DNA from: Lujinxingia litoralis | Lineage (GTDB): Bacteria; Myxococcota_A; Bradymonadia; Bradymonadales; Bradymonadaceae | Direction of reading: 5' to 3' | NCBI RefSeq assembly: GCF_003260125.1 | Contig: NZ_QHKO01000017.1 | Span: forward strand, 2,134-35,404 | Length of the DNA: 33,271 bases | Shown here: piece after piece, positions 16,705 to 25,224 of the stretch | How the letters are laid out: each line of letters opens with the position of its first letter | Numbering within the stretch: position 1 is the first letter of the stretch | The notes under the pieces: model-generated | What the model was told of the DNA's origin: nothing | The model's input: the letters and a program-made list of their open reading frames with translations, nothing else | The model's database searches: none | Made by a program: the position numbers and the translations under genes

Positions 16705-17591
16705 GTCACCCCCTCCACAAAACAGGTGTAGCAGGCCGGGTGATCCAGCCGAATGGGCGCCAGCGCATCCTCCAGGCGATCGCCCATGCGCGCGCCCTCC
16801 TCTTCGATGAGGATCGGGCAGGGATACACGCCCTTGGCCGTCACCATCCGGCAGCTGGAGCATTGCAGGCTGCGACGAGCCTCCTCGTCGAGCGCGTCTT
16901 CGGTCAAACGCTCATAGGGCGCGTAGGCTCCGCCGCGTCGCTCCTCTCGCCCGATCTTAAAGGGCGCCAGAAACTTCAGCCGGGGGCGAGTGATGCCCCG
17001 CTCGGCCAGGAGCTCAAAAAACCTCTGGCGGCCGGCGCTCTCGGCCAACTCGGCGTGGCAGGTGGTCACGGTAAACACCGGGTTGAGCCCGGCCCGGTGC
17101 AGTCGTACGGCCCCGGCCAGGATCTTCTCAAAGGTATGACGCCCGCGGATCGCGTCGTTCTCCCGGGCGGTGGTCCCGTCCAGGGAGACGCGCACATCGA
17201 AGTTGTAGCGAGCGCGCTCAAAGGTGTCCGCCAGCCACGCCGCCAACTCCTCGTCGATGAGCACCCCGTTGGTGAGCACGCTTAAGGGGCCGTGCTCCAG
17301 GGTCAGCGCGATCATCTCGCGGATCTCCGGGTGCATAAAAGGCTCCCCCCCGGTGAAGTAGTACTCCTTGACCCCCATCGCCGCGCCCGTCTCCACCGCC
17401 CGGCGCACCTCGTCGAGCGCCATAAAGGGGTGACTCTCGTTTTTGGGACCGCAGGAGATGAAGCAATGCCGGCAGGCCAGATTGCATAGCGTGCCGGTGA
17501 CCTGGAGCCAGAGCGTGTCCAGATGGCTCAACGCCAGCTCCGGGGCCGGGCCCTCGGGCAAGGGTTGCGCCGAGAAGTCGATATCAATCAT
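16692..17591 (-). CDS. Radical SAM enzyme with C-terminal cysteine cluster
   Basis: 299 residues. The Fe-S motif CNLACRHC (Cys36, Cys40, Cys43) binds the cluster that splits SAM, and YFTGGEP is the SAM-binding strand. Cys47 in ISCGPKNE is an extra nearby cysteine. The C-terminus has CSSC, then GVYPCP, and finally CYTC and VTC, a SPASM/twitch-like arrangement for one or two further Fe-S clusters. Such enzymes modify peptides, carbohydrates or nucleotides; the substrate is unknown and no precursor peptide gene is obvious. Start ATG 17591 has TAGGAG 4 bases upstream; longer frames to 17750 lack this. It overlaps the phosphoesterase gene by 13 bases. Confidence 0.85.
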   Translation of the reverse strand: MIDIDFSAQPLPEGPAPELALSHLDTLWLQVTGTLCNLACRHCFISCGPKNESHPFMALDEVRRAVETGAAMGVKEYYFTGGEPFMHPEIREMIALTLEHGPLSVLTNGVLIDEELAAWLADTFERARYNFDVRVSLDGTTARENDAIRGRHTFEKILAGAVRLHRAGLNPVFTVTTCHAELAESAGRQRFFELLAERGITRPRLKFLAPFKIGREERRGGAYAPYERLTEDALDEEARRSLQCSSCRMVTAKGVYPCPILIEEEGARMGDRLEDALAPIRLDHPACYTCFVEGVTCRT

Positions 17592-17955
17592 GACACTCCT
17601 ACTGCAAAGGATGCGGAGACGTGCGCCGCGCCCGAAAAAAGGTTGCTCTGTGGCACTCGGATCACAACTTCGAGGGGGCCGCAGCCCGCCGCGCGCACGT
17701 GGGCCCAAAGGTGAACCCGCCGCCGAAGCGGCGCAAGCCCGCGCGGGCAATTTTCTTGGTGCATTTGAGGGGGAACTTTATAGTGGAGAGGCCGCAGCCC
17801 GAGTCCGCGAGGATGTGGCGCCGCCCGGAAGGTGACGAATTGACAGGTCGGCAGAAGGGCTGCTAGCCCGAGCTGCCGATCTTCTTCGCACCCTACCTCC
17901 GAGCAGGGACGCGTGGGGAGCCCGGCGGAAAACCTGGTCCAGGGTAACGACGATC
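17592..17955. other. Divergent intergenic region, radical SAM gene to lytic transglycosylase
   Basis: 364 bp. Contains the AAAAAAGGTTG motif at 17635-17645 (also upstream of acsA), a 12-bp palindrome GCCCGCGCGGGC at 17737-17748, and the candidate plus-strand promoter at 17756-17784. No gene is supported: open frames through it lack ribosome sites and family resemblance. Confidence 0.6.
17756..17784 (+). promoter_or_regulatory. Candidate promoter of the lytic transglycosylase gene
   Basis: TTGGTG (17756-17761) and TATAGT (17779-17784) with a 17-bp spacer, in one of the few A/T-rich patches here. It would give a leader of about 165 bases before the ATG at 17956. Confidence 0.45.
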
Positions 17956-20943
17956 ATGAACGATCTGCACTTCAAAACGACGCGCGCGCTGCTCTTCTGC
18001 GCGCTGCTTCTGTGGGGATTCACCGGCGTGGCCTGGGCGGAAGAGCCCGCCGCCAGCGCGCCCGAAACCAGCGAGGCCGTCGGCGACGAGGAAGCGGCGC
18101 TCCGCGCGCTCAAACGCGCCGAACTCGCGCTGGATCAGGCCGACGAAGCCGAGGAGGCTCTCGCCACCGAGAGCGACGCCGAGGAGGCTCTCGCCACCGA
18201 GAGCGACGCCGAGGAGGCCGGCCTCGTGCCTCCTCGCCAACTCGCCACGGGAGGGGAAGATTCCCCCGAGCCCCCGACCCTGGAAGCCGAACTCGCCACC
18301 GAGGAGCTCTCCCGGCCCTCTGACGAGCCCGAGACCGACGCTCCCGAAGCCCTGAGCGACGCCCGCGCCGACGAAGAGCCCAACGCCGGCGACGACGCGA
18401 TCCCGGCTGCCGCCGACGACGAAAGCTCCGACACCGACGCGCTCGCCACGGTCCCTCTCGACGCGATCGAAGACGCGCTTCTAAACGCCGAGAGCGCCGC
18501 TGAAGCTCGCCATGAGCACGACGTCCTGGCCGAAGACGCCCTGGCCGAAGACGTCCTGGCCGAAGACGCCCTGGCTGAAGACGCCCACGACGAAGCCTTG
18601 CCGGTGGGGATCAGCCAGGCGCAGGCCGCCAAACTTCGCGAGTTTTTTGAGCGCTTAAGCGATGGCGAGGTCACCACCGGCTGGGAGCCCCCGGCGGCGG
18701 TACGGGCGGTCTCCAGTCGCCTGTTAGGCGCGGGCAAAGACTACCTGGTGCTGGCGCCCTACGTCGCCGATCCCCGCTGGCCCGACGCCATGCAGCTGCT
18801 CGTCGACGATAAGTGCCAGGACGCCCTGTCCCTGGCCACCGACATCCTGGGCCCGGTCGAGCTGCATGCCGATGGCGAGCCGGCCATCCGCTACGCCTTT
18901 GCCCGCATGCAGATGTGCGCCAACGATCGCTCCCGCGGCGTGGCCACCATGCAGGAGCTGGCCGAGCAGCCCACCAGCGTCGGCGAGCTCGCCAGACGCG
19001 CCCTGGGCCGCTCCCGCCAGCAGGCCGTGGAAGATGAAGCCATGGCCCTCTCCTCCCACATCCGCCAGGCCGACCAGCTCGCCCGCGAGGGCCAGGTCGA
19101 CCAGGCCTTAAGAGACCTCTACAACCTGCGTCAGGAGCTCGATCAGGCCTGGGATCGCTACCAGGTGCGCAAAGCCGAGGCCCGCATCCTGGAGCGTGCC
19201 GAGCGCCCCGACGAAGCCGCCCAGGTGTGGCTGGGCATCTACCGCATGACCCGCGCCTGGCGCAGCAGCGACCGCATCGCCAGCGAGATCGCCGAAGCCG
19301 AACGCCGCCTGCGCACCTCGATCGTACCCTTTGGGGACCGCGTCGATCGGATGCGCGAACTCATCGCCCGGGGGCGCTACCGCCACGCCCACCAGGTCTC
19401 GCGCGAGAACGCCCAGATGCGCGGCGTCTCCGGCTCCGAGGTTCGCGGCTGGACCCGCTACCGTCAGGCCCTGCAAAACGAACGCGAACGCAAGCGCGAC
19501 AAAGCCCTCGAAGAGTTCGCCGAGGCCGAGCGCCTGATCAAAGATCCGGCCCTGCGCCCGCGCCTCTACTTCGGCTGGGCCCGCGCCCTGCGACGGATGG
19601 ACCGCGACAGCGAAGCCATCGAGCTCTACCAGCGCCTCTGCCGGGAGTACCCCACCAACGCGCTCTGCCCCGAGTCGCTCTACGAGGCCGGCCGCCTCTA
19701 CCAGTACAAAAACAAGCACGAAGAGGCCCGCGCGCTCTTCTTTGACCTGGTCGGGTTGCACCCCTTCAGCGACCACGTACCCGACGCCCTGTGGCGCACC
19801 GCGCTCAGCGCCTACCTCCAACAGGACTACGACGCGGCCATCCCTCCCCTGCTCGACCTGGTGCATCATTACGGGCAGATCAAAGACGAGTCGGAGCTTA
19901 CCCTGGGCCTCAAAGCCCGCTACTGGCTGGGGGTCAACCACCTCAAGGCCGGGCGCAGCGAAGAGGCTCGCCAGTGGCTCCAGGACACCATCAACTCCGG
20001 CCCCCTGACCTGGTACGGCCGTCTGGCCGTCGCGCGTCTGGAGCAACACGAGCTGCCGGCCCGTGTGCGCCTGCCCACCATCAACTTGAGCGCCGACGAG
20101 ATCACCAACCTGGCTACCCTGCGCCTGCCCGATAACCCGCGCCTGGCCGTGAGCGCCGAGCTGGTGCGCCTGGGACTCTACAAAGATGCCCTGGCCGAGG
20201 TCCGCCGCCAGGAATCCGTCCACCCGGTGCCCGAAGGCGCCACCCAGCTGCGCGCCGGGCTGCACCTGGCGATCGACGAGCCCAACTGGGCGCACTGGAT
20301 CATGAAGTCAGTCATCGAAGAGCGCGGCCCCTCGCTGCGCAACATCCGCGACTGGGGCTTTGCCTTCCCGGTCAACTACATGGAGCTCGCCCACAAATAC
20401 GGCGACGCCTACGGCGTCTCTCCCTTCCTGGTGCAGGCCATCATCCGCCAGGAGAGCGGCTTCCGCCCCACCGTCAAAAGCTACGCCGGCGCCATGGGCC
20501 TGATGCAGCTGATGCCGGGCACCGCCCGCTACACCTCGCGCACCTTCCTGGAAGAGGGCTCGGTCTCCAACAACCAGATCCTCAACCCCGACACCAACGT
20601 GCGCCTGGGCACCATGTACATCCGGATTCACATCGCCCACGCCGCCGATCGCCCCTCCCTGGCCCTGGCCGGCTACAACGCCGGCCCCGCCCCGCTGCGC
20701 TCCTGGATGGAACGCTACGGCGACCGCGAGGTCGACGCCTGGGTCGAATCCATCACCTACAAGGAAGCCCGCGGCTACGTGCGCAAGGTCATGACCAGCT
20801 TCATCACCTACCAGGGCCTCTACGGCGACGGCACCCTCCCCGACATCTCCCTGGAGATGCCCGAGGAGCTGCGCCCCTGGGGCAGGATCCCAGAGGTCGA
20901 AGCCGCCCAGAGCGAACCCGTCTCGATGCTTTTGGTCTTTTAA
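17956..20943 (+). CDS. Large periplasmic lytic transglycosylase (SLT domain, TPR-like body)
   Basis: 995 residues. A signal peptide (about 1-28, ending AWA before Glu-Glu) sends it to the periplasm. Residues 30-215 are acidic and low in complexity with in-frame repeats. Residues about 220-790 are helical TPR-like repeats (for example LYEAGRLYQYKNKHEEA), as in Slt70. Residues about 805-960 are the SLT catalytic domain: catalytic Glu833 in IRQESGF, then GAMGLMQLMPGTA and LALAGYNAGP. It cleaves the MurNAc-GlcNAc bond of peptidoglycan to give 1,6-anhydro ends, in wall turnover or recycling. The acidic N-terminal region is not part of typical Slt70. It is transcribed alone. Confidence 0.93.
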   Translation: MNDLHFKTTRALLFCALLLWGFTGVAWAEEPAASAPETSEAVGDEEAALRALKRAELALDQADEAEEALATESDAEEALATESDAEEAGLVPPRQLATGGEDSPEPPTLEAELATEELSRPSDEPETDAPEALSDARADEEPNAGDDAIPAAADDESSDTDALATVPLDAIEDALLNAESAAEARHEHDVLAEDALAEDVLAEDALAEDAHDEALPVGISQAQAAKLREFFERLSDGEVTTGWEPPAAVRAVSSRLLGAGKDYLVLAPYVADPRWPDAMQLLVDDKCQDALSLATDILGPVELHADGEPAIRYAFARMQMCANDRSRGVATMQELAEQPTSVGELARRALGRSRQQAVEDEAMALSSHIRQADQLAREGQVDQALRDLYNLRQELDQAWDRYQVRKAEARILERAERPDEAAQVWLGIYRMTRAWRSSDRIASEIAEAERRLRTSIVPFGDRVDRMRELIARGRYRHAHQVSRENAQMRGVSGSEVRGWTRYRQALQNERERKRDKALEEFAEAERLIKDPALRPRLYFGWARALRRMDRDSEAIELYQRLCREYPTNALCPESLYEAGRLYQYKNKHEEARALFFDLVGLHPFSDHVPDALWRTALSAYLQQDYDAAIPPLLDLVHHYGQIKDESELTLGLKARYWLGVNHLKAGRSEEARQWLQDTINSGPLTWYGRLAVARLEQHELPARVRLPTINLSADEITNLATLRLPDNPRLAVSAELVRLGLYKDALAEVRRQESVHPVPEGATQLRAGLHLAIDEPNWAHWIMKSVIEERGPSLRNIRDWGFAFPVNYMELAHKYGDAYGVSPFLVQAIIRQESGFRPTVKSYAGAMGLMQLMPGTARYTSRTFLEEGSVSNNQILNPDTNVRLGTMYIRIHIAHAADRPSLALAGYNAGPAPLRSWMERYGDREVDAWVESITYKEARGYVRKVMTSFITYQGLYGDGTLPDISLEMPEELRPWGRIPEVEAAQSEPVSMLLVF
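18151..18220 (+). repeat. 30-bp in-frame tandem repeat
   Basis: Two identical 30-bp units (18151-18180 and 18181-18210) and part of a third encode repeats of EEALATESDA in the acidic N-terminal region of the transglycosylase. The identity at DNA level suggests a recent duplication. Confidence 0.9.
18520..18594 (+). repeat. 15-bp in-frame tandem repeat
   Basis: Five 15-bp units starting at 18520, the first four near-identical, encode alternating DVLAE and DALAE. It lies in the same acidic linker as the 30-bp repeat. Confidence 0.9.
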
Positions 20944-20964
20944 GCTCCGACATCCGCGAGCCCC

Positions 20965-21122
20965 AAAAACCCGAGCGCACATCCAGGGCGGCGGCCGGAA
21001 CGGATGACTTCGTGAACTAAAAACCCGAGCGCATCCAGGGCGGCGGCCGGAACGGATGACTTCCCGAACTAAAAACCCGAGCGCATCCAGGGCGACGGCC
21101 GGAACGGATGACTTCGTGAACT
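20965..21122. repeat. Three tandem 52-54-bp units with a shared head sequence
   Basis: Units at 20965-21018, 21019-21070 and 21071-21122. Each begins AAAAACCCGAGCGCA, continues TCCAGGGCG and ends GGATGACTT with GAACT. The head is the same as the left arm of the two long palindromes that follow, but the matching right arm is missing, so they look like truncated versions of those elements. Confidence 0.9.
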
Positions 21123-21127
21123 CCCCC

Positions 21128-21231
21128 CCGAGCGCATCCAGGGCAAAGTCCAGCAAGGAGCGAGGACGAAGCTGTAGCAGCGCTACTGCGAGGACGCGGC
21201 GACGATGCTGGCTTTGTCCTGGGGCGCTCGG
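21128..21231. repeat. Long imperfect palindrome, element 1
   Basis: 104 bp. The left arm 21128-21155 pairs with the right arm 21206-21231: CCGAGCGC with GCGCTCGG at the ends, then CCAGG with CCTGG, CAAAG with CTTTG, and CCAGCA with TGCTGG. At the apex GTAGC (21174-21178) pairs with GCTAC (21182-21186). As RNA it would fold into one long hairpin. No open frame of interest. Confidence 0.85.
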
Positions 21232-21249
21232 CATCGCGAACCCAAAAAC

Positions 21250-21359
21250 CCGAGCGCACAACATCCAGGGCGGCGCCTGACAAGGAGATAGGAATGAAGC
21301 TGTAGCAACGCTACCGCGGATCCCTATCGACGCCGTCAGCGTCGTCCTGGGGCGCTCGG
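21250..21359. repeat. Long imperfect palindrome, element 2
   Basis: 110 bp, same design as element 1. Ends CCGAGCGC (21250-21257) and GCGCTCGG (21352-21359); an inner stem pairs CTGAC with GTCAG; GATAGG (21287-21292) pairs with CCTATC (21323-21328); and the apex GTAGC/GCTAC is identical. Several middle-stem bases differ from element 1 on both arms while pairing is kept. It is followed 18 bases later by the candidate promoter of the next gene. Confidence 0.85.
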
Positions 21360-21376
21360 CATCGCGCGCATCGTGC

Positions 21377-21405
21377 TTGTGACACAAACTCCACCTCGTT
21401 ACGAT
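21377..21405 (+). promoter_or_regulatory. Candidate promoter of the MopE-type lipoprotein
   Basis: TTGTGA (21377-21382) and TACGAT (21400-21405) with a 17-bp spacer. The start codon is 37 bases downstream. Confidence 0.5.
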
Positions 21406-21441
21406 GGGCGGCCTTTTGCCATTGACCCTCCGGAGGATGCT

Positions 21442-22599
21442 GTGTCCGCGAAGTTACGATTTGCTCTTATCCTGCTTCTCTCGCTCAGCCTGAGCGCCTG
21501 TGCCGACACCGACGTCGCCGATCCCGCCACCGGCGACACGGATGTCCGCCCGCAGCCCGATACGGGCAACGATCCCGACGTCGACACCACACCCGACGTC
21601 GACACCACCCCCGACACCGATCCGGAGCCCGACACCGATCCGGAGCCCGACACCGATCCGGAGCCCGACACCGATCCAGAGCCCGACACCGGCCCGGATC
21701 CCGTCTGCTGCACCCCCGGGGAGACCTCCTGCGTGGGCGGCTCGGAGTTCATCGAGTGCGTAGATGACGGAAACCTCTGTGGCCAGTGGACCGAAGCCTC
21801 CCTCTGCCCCGGGGGCGCCTCCTGCTCGGCCAACGCCTGCGAGGTCTGCGTCGATAACGACTCCGATGGCTTTGGCGAAGGCTGCCTGGCTGGCCCGGAC
21901 TGCGACGACTCCAACGACCAGATCCACCCGGGCGCCAACGAGCTCTGCGACGGGATCGATAACAACTGCGATGGCGCCACCGACGAGGGCTTCAACGTTG
22001 GCGAGGCCTGCTCGGTAGGCCTGGGCGTCTGCGTGGGTCATGGCACCCTGACCTGCCGCTTCGACGGCACCGGCGCCTTCTGCGACGCCCTGCCCGCTTC
22101 GGGCTCCACCGAGGTCTGCGACCAGCTGGACAACGACTGCGACGGCGCCGTCGACGAAGATAACGTCTGCGGCGGCACCGACCCGGACCCGGATCCGGAC
22201 CCCGAACCCACCACCTGCACCAACGACAGCTACGGCACCACCAACGCCAGCAGCCTCAACGGTGTGGAGTTCTTCTCGGGCGGCTTTGAAGAGATGACCC
22301 TCTGCCCGGGCGAGGGCTACGACTGGTTCTACCTGGGCCACCTCGCTGCTGGCGAGCGCGTGCAGGTCGAGCTCGCCTACAACCCCAACACTTCGTCGAT
22401 CAACTTCTCACTCTGGGCGGGCTCTCGTCAGATCAAGTACGGCCAGGGCTCCAGCGGGCTGCGCGAGATCGACCACACCCTCACCAGCTCCGACGTTCAG
22501 GCTGCCACCGAGCGGATCACCCTGCAGGTCTACTACAGCGGAACCTCCTCGCTGCCGACCGGCGGCATCGACTACCTCATTGAGAACGTCTCCCCCTGA
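21442..22599 (+). CDS. Lipoprotein with MopE-type metal-binding motifs
   Basis: 385 residues from GTG 21442, which has GGAGG 5 bases upstream; this start gives a clean lipoprotein signal peptide ending LSAC. The ATG or longer frame from 21373 adds residues before it and overlaps the promoter. After a linker of Asp/Pro/Thr repeats come Cys-rich units with DNDSDGFG, CDDSNDQIHPGA and CDGIDNNCDGATDEGF, then a second CDQLDNDCDGAVDED. These are the putative metal-binding (MopE) motifs of myxobacterial and related surface proteins. The C-terminal 100 residues resemble a bacterial pre-peptidase (PPC) beta domain. Probably surface-exposed; the ligand may be calcium or copper. Confidence 0.87.
   Translation: MSAKLRFALILLLSLSLSACADTDVADPATGDTDVRPQPDTGNDPDVDTTPDVDTTPDTDPEPDTDPEPDTDPEPDTDPEPDTGPDPVCCTPGETSCVGGSEFIECVDDGNLCGQWTEASLCPGGASCSANACEVCVDNDSDGFGEGCLAGPDCDDSNDQIHPGANELCDGIDNNCDGATDEGFNVGEACSVGLGVCVGHGTLTCRFDGTGAFCDALPASGSTEVCDQLDNDCDGAVDEDNVCGGTDPDPDPDPEPTTCTNDSYGTTNASSLNGVEFFSGGFEEMTLCPGEGYDWFYLGHLAAGERVQVELAYNPNTSSINFSLWAGSRQIKYGQGSSGLREIDHTLTSSDVQAATERITLQVYYSGTSSLPTGGIDYLIENVSP
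21613..21702 (+). repeat. 18-bp in-frame tandem repeat
   Basis: Five 18-bp units (GACACCGATCCGGAGCCC and variants) encode repeats of DTDPEP, the linker of the MopE-type lipoprotein. Confidence 0.9.
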
Positions 22600-22624
22600 G
22601 GTCGGCTCCTCCTGACCTGACGTC

Positions 22625-22668
22625 GCGCAAGGCGCTTGTGTCCCCCCCGGACTCAGAGCGCCTTGCGC
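22625..22668. terminator. Hairpin between convergent genes
   Basis: GCGCAAGGCGCT (22625-22636) and AGCGCCTTGCGC (22657-22668) are perfect 12-bp arms with a 20-nt loop. The right arm lies in the last codons of the ThrE-like gene. There is no long T-run, so it may end transcription by other means or protect 3' ends. Confidence 0.6.
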
Positions 22669-23942
22669 GGCGGCAGCAAGAGGTTGGCCACCAGCAAGCC
22701 GGCCACAAGCGAGGCGGCCACAAGCGTCATCACAAACGCCGTCTCCAGCCCTCCCACCACATCGCGCTCCAGCAGGCGCGACACGCTGCGAAAGCCCACA
22801 CTCCCGGGCACCAGCAGCAGAATCCCCGGCACCATCACAATCGACGCCGGGCGATCGAAGAAGCGCGCAAACCCGTTGCTCGCCACCCCCACCACCAGCG
22901 CCGCGATGAACACGCCCACCTCCGGCCCCAGCCACAGGGTGCCCTGGCGTGTGCCCACGTAGGCCAGCGCCGCCGCCCCCAGTATCCACCCCACATCGGC
23001 GAAGCGCGCCCGCAAGAGCACCGTAAACGAGATCGACGCCACCACCAGCGACACCGCCGCCACCCCGAAGCTCAGCCCCACCGTGGTCATCTGGGGCGCG
23101 CTGCCAAAGAGCATCTCGGCCAGGCGCAGCCCCACCGCCACCCCGAAGGCCATCTCCAAAAGGATCATCAGCGCCAGGGTCAGGCGCGCCGCCCCGGCGG
23201 CCAGGTTACGCGTGGCCAATTCGGTGAGCGCCACCGTCAGCGTCAGCCCCGGCAAAAGCACGATCAGCCCGGCAACCATCGGAATGAACACCGACGCCCC
23301 GTCCGCCACCACCGCCATCGCCCCGCCCACAAACGAGGCGATAAAGGCGCTGAGCGCCACAAAGATCCGGTTCACCGTGGGCGATCGCGCCGCCAGCAGC
23401 GTCAAAAGCCCGATCCCCAGCCCGGAGAGCCCCGAGATCCACATCTCCCGCCAGCCCCCACCAAACATGATCCCGGCCGCCGCCGCCGACGTCACCCAGC
23501 AGAGCGTCTCCAGCCAGGCCGGGTAGCGCTGGGGCGCCCGCTCGACCTCCTCGATCAACTCCAGCCCCCGCGCCGTGGTGAGCTCGCCGGCCAGCACCCG
23601 GGTGACGATCTCATCGACATCCGACATCTGCCCCAGGTTCACATCGCCCGGCTCCACCCGCACCAGATACGAGCGCTGGTCCCCCAGCGGCCCGAACGCC
23701 GCCATGATGGAGGTCGGCGTCGAAAAGAAATGCGCCTCCATATTAAAGCGCCGGGTCATCTCCTCGAGCACCTCTTCTAAGCGGTGGGCCGGCGTACCGT
23801 ACTGGTGAAGCGCGCGCCCCACCCGCAGCACGAACTCCACGGCCTTGGAATCGATCTTCGGCTCCCCCGTCTCCCGCGCGCGGCGAGTGCGTGGCACCCC
23901 GAGCATTTTCCTGAACTTACTATCGGGCCTGATCGTGCTCAT
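22653..23942 (-). CDS. Threonine/serine exporter family membrane protein (ThrE-like)
   Basis: 429 residues. An N-terminal soluble domain (about 30-145; ALHQYGTPAHRLEE, then FFSTPTSIMAAF) matches the cytoplasmic ThrE domain, a hydrolase-like fold. About ten membrane segments follow, in two halves that correspond to ThrE and ThrE_2 fused in one chain. The halves include MVAGLIVLLPGLTLTVAL and MVPGILLLVPGSVGFRSV, both with the family's P-G motif. Family members export threonine and serine; the substrate here is inferred. Start ATG 23942 has GAGGAG 8 bases upstream; a GTG at 23972 is an alternative. Divergent from the kinase gene at 24036. Confidence 0.88.
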   Translation of the reverse strand: MSTIRPDSKFRKMLGVPRTRRARETGEPKIDSKAVEFVLRVGRALHQYGTPAHRLEEVLEEMTRRFNMEAHFFSTPTSIMAAFGPLGDQRSYLVRVEPGDVNLGQMSDVDEIVTRVLAGELTTARGLELIEEVERAPQRYPAWLETLCWVTSAAAAGIMFGGGWREMWISGLSGLGIGLLTLLAARSPTVNRIFVALSAFIASFVGGAMAVVADGASVFIPMVAGLIVLLPGLTLTVALTELATRNLAAGAARLTLALMILLEMAFGVAVGLRLAEMLFGSAPQMTTVGLSFGVAAVSLVVASISFTVLLRARFADVGWILGAAALAYVGTRQGTLWLGPEVGVFIAALVVGVASNGFARFFDRPASIVMVPGILLLVPGSVGFRSVSRLLERDVVGGLETAFVMTLVAASLVAGLLVANLLLPPRKAL

Positions 23943-24035
23943 GAACTTGCTCCTCTTGCACTCCTGACGCACCTTAGAGCCGGCAATCTCGTTGACCGGC
24001 CGGATCTGGCCCGCTCCCTTACCCGAGTCTCACCC

Positions 24036-25154
24036 ATGGAACAACGCCTGCGTCAGACCCTCTCCGATTTCTTTGATCCCCAGGTCGCCGAGCACGCGCG
24101 CCTGGAGAACCTGGGCGGCCACGCCTCCCTGCGGATTTACTGGCGCGTGCACCTGCCGAGCGACCTGCAGCCGCCCCGCGTCTACCCCCGTGGGGAGCTC
24201 ACCCAGATGGCGATGGTGCTGCCGGAGGGGGCCGACCAGATGGCCAGCGACGAGGGGGGCTCCTCGGCCGACGCTCGCCCCACCGAGCTGCCCTTTGTCG
24301 ATGTGCAGCGCTACCTGGCCAACATCGGCCTGCCGGTGCCGGCCATCGATCGGGTCGACATGGCCCGCGGCGTGCTCCTGCTCGAAGACCTGGGCGACGA
24401 GATGTTTGAACACGCCGTGCTGGCCGCCTCGGGCCCGGACGACGTCGAAGACCTCTACCGCCAGGCCATCGAGCTCCTGGTCGACCTCCAGATGCGGGTG
24501 GAGGCCGAGCGCGCCGAGCCCCGCTACCAGAGCGTGGCCTTCGGGCGCGCCTTCGACGCCGAGTTGTTGCGCTGGGAGCTCGACCACTACCGGGAGTGGG
24601 GCCTCGACAACCATTACGGCCCCGACGCCCTTGGCGAGCATCGCGAGGCGCTCAACGCCCTCTTCGACCGCCTCACCGATGAGATCTGCGCGCTGCCCAC
24701 CACCCTGGTGCTGCGCGACTATCAGTCGCGAAACATCATGCGCAAACAGGGAACCTGGGTGCTCATCGACTTCCAGGACGCCCTGATCGGCCCGGTGATC
24801 TACGACCTGGTCGCCCTGCTGCGCGACTCCTACATCGAGCTTCAGCCCGACCAGGTCGCGCGCCTTCTCGAAGTCTACATCGACCACGGCGCCCGCCGCG
24901 GCCTCCCCTGGTGCGCCGACGCCGAGACCCTCCGCCGGGCCTTCTACCTGCAGACGCTCCAGCGCAAACTCAAAGACGCCGGACGCTTCATCTTTATCGA
25001 CAAGGTCAAGCATAACCCGGGCTTCCTTGACTACTACCAACCCTCTATCGGATACGTGCGCCAGGCACTTCACGCGCTCGACGGCTACCACGGCCTCGAC
25101 GCAATCCTTGCAGCGGTCGAACCCGCCTACGGTGAGCCCTCAACAGCTCCCTGA
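24036..25154 (+). CDS. AmgK-like sugar kinase (aminoglycoside phosphotransferase fold)
   Basis: 372 residues. The catalytic loop LRDYQSRNIM gives Asp228 and Asn233, and IDFQDALIGPVIYDL gives the metal-binding Asp245. These, with LLRDSY after them, are the signature of COG3178 kinases such as AmgK, which phosphorylates N-acetylmuramate or N-acetylglucosamine at C1 in peptidoglycan recycling. The usual partner MurU (uridylyltransferase) is not adjacent. The frame is open upstream to 23784, but ATG 24036 starts the conserved domain. Recycling would fit with the transglycosylase at 17956, though the two are not an operon. Confidence 0.8.
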   Translation: MEQRLRQTLSDFFDPQVAEHARLENLGGHASLRIYWRVHLPSDLQPPRVYPRGELTQMAMVLPEGADQMASDEGGSSADARPTELPFVDVQRYLANIGLPVPAIDRVDMARGVLLLEDLGDEMFEHAVLAASGPDDVEDLYRQAIELLVDLQMRVEAERAEPRYQSVAFGRAFDAELLRWELDHYREWGLDNHYGPDALGEHREALNALFDRLTDEICALPTTLVLRDYQSRNIMRKQGTWVLIDFQDALIGPVIYDLVALLRDSYIELQPDQVARLLEVYIDHGARRGLPWCADAETLRRAFYLQTLQRKLKDAGRFIFIDKVKHNPGFLDYYQPSIGYVRQALHALDGYHGLDAILAAVEPAYGEPSTAP

Positions 25155-25224
25155 GCCCGATCTTCCCGGCGCCCCGATTCTTTTGAAATCGTCACACCTT
25201 ATCTTGCCCTGAACGAGCCCTCCC

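Noticed and set aside
22638..23780. 380-codon plus-strand frame rich in His, Arg and Gln
   Set aside because: It is antisense to the ThrE-like exporter, whose membrane segments are clear on the minus strand.
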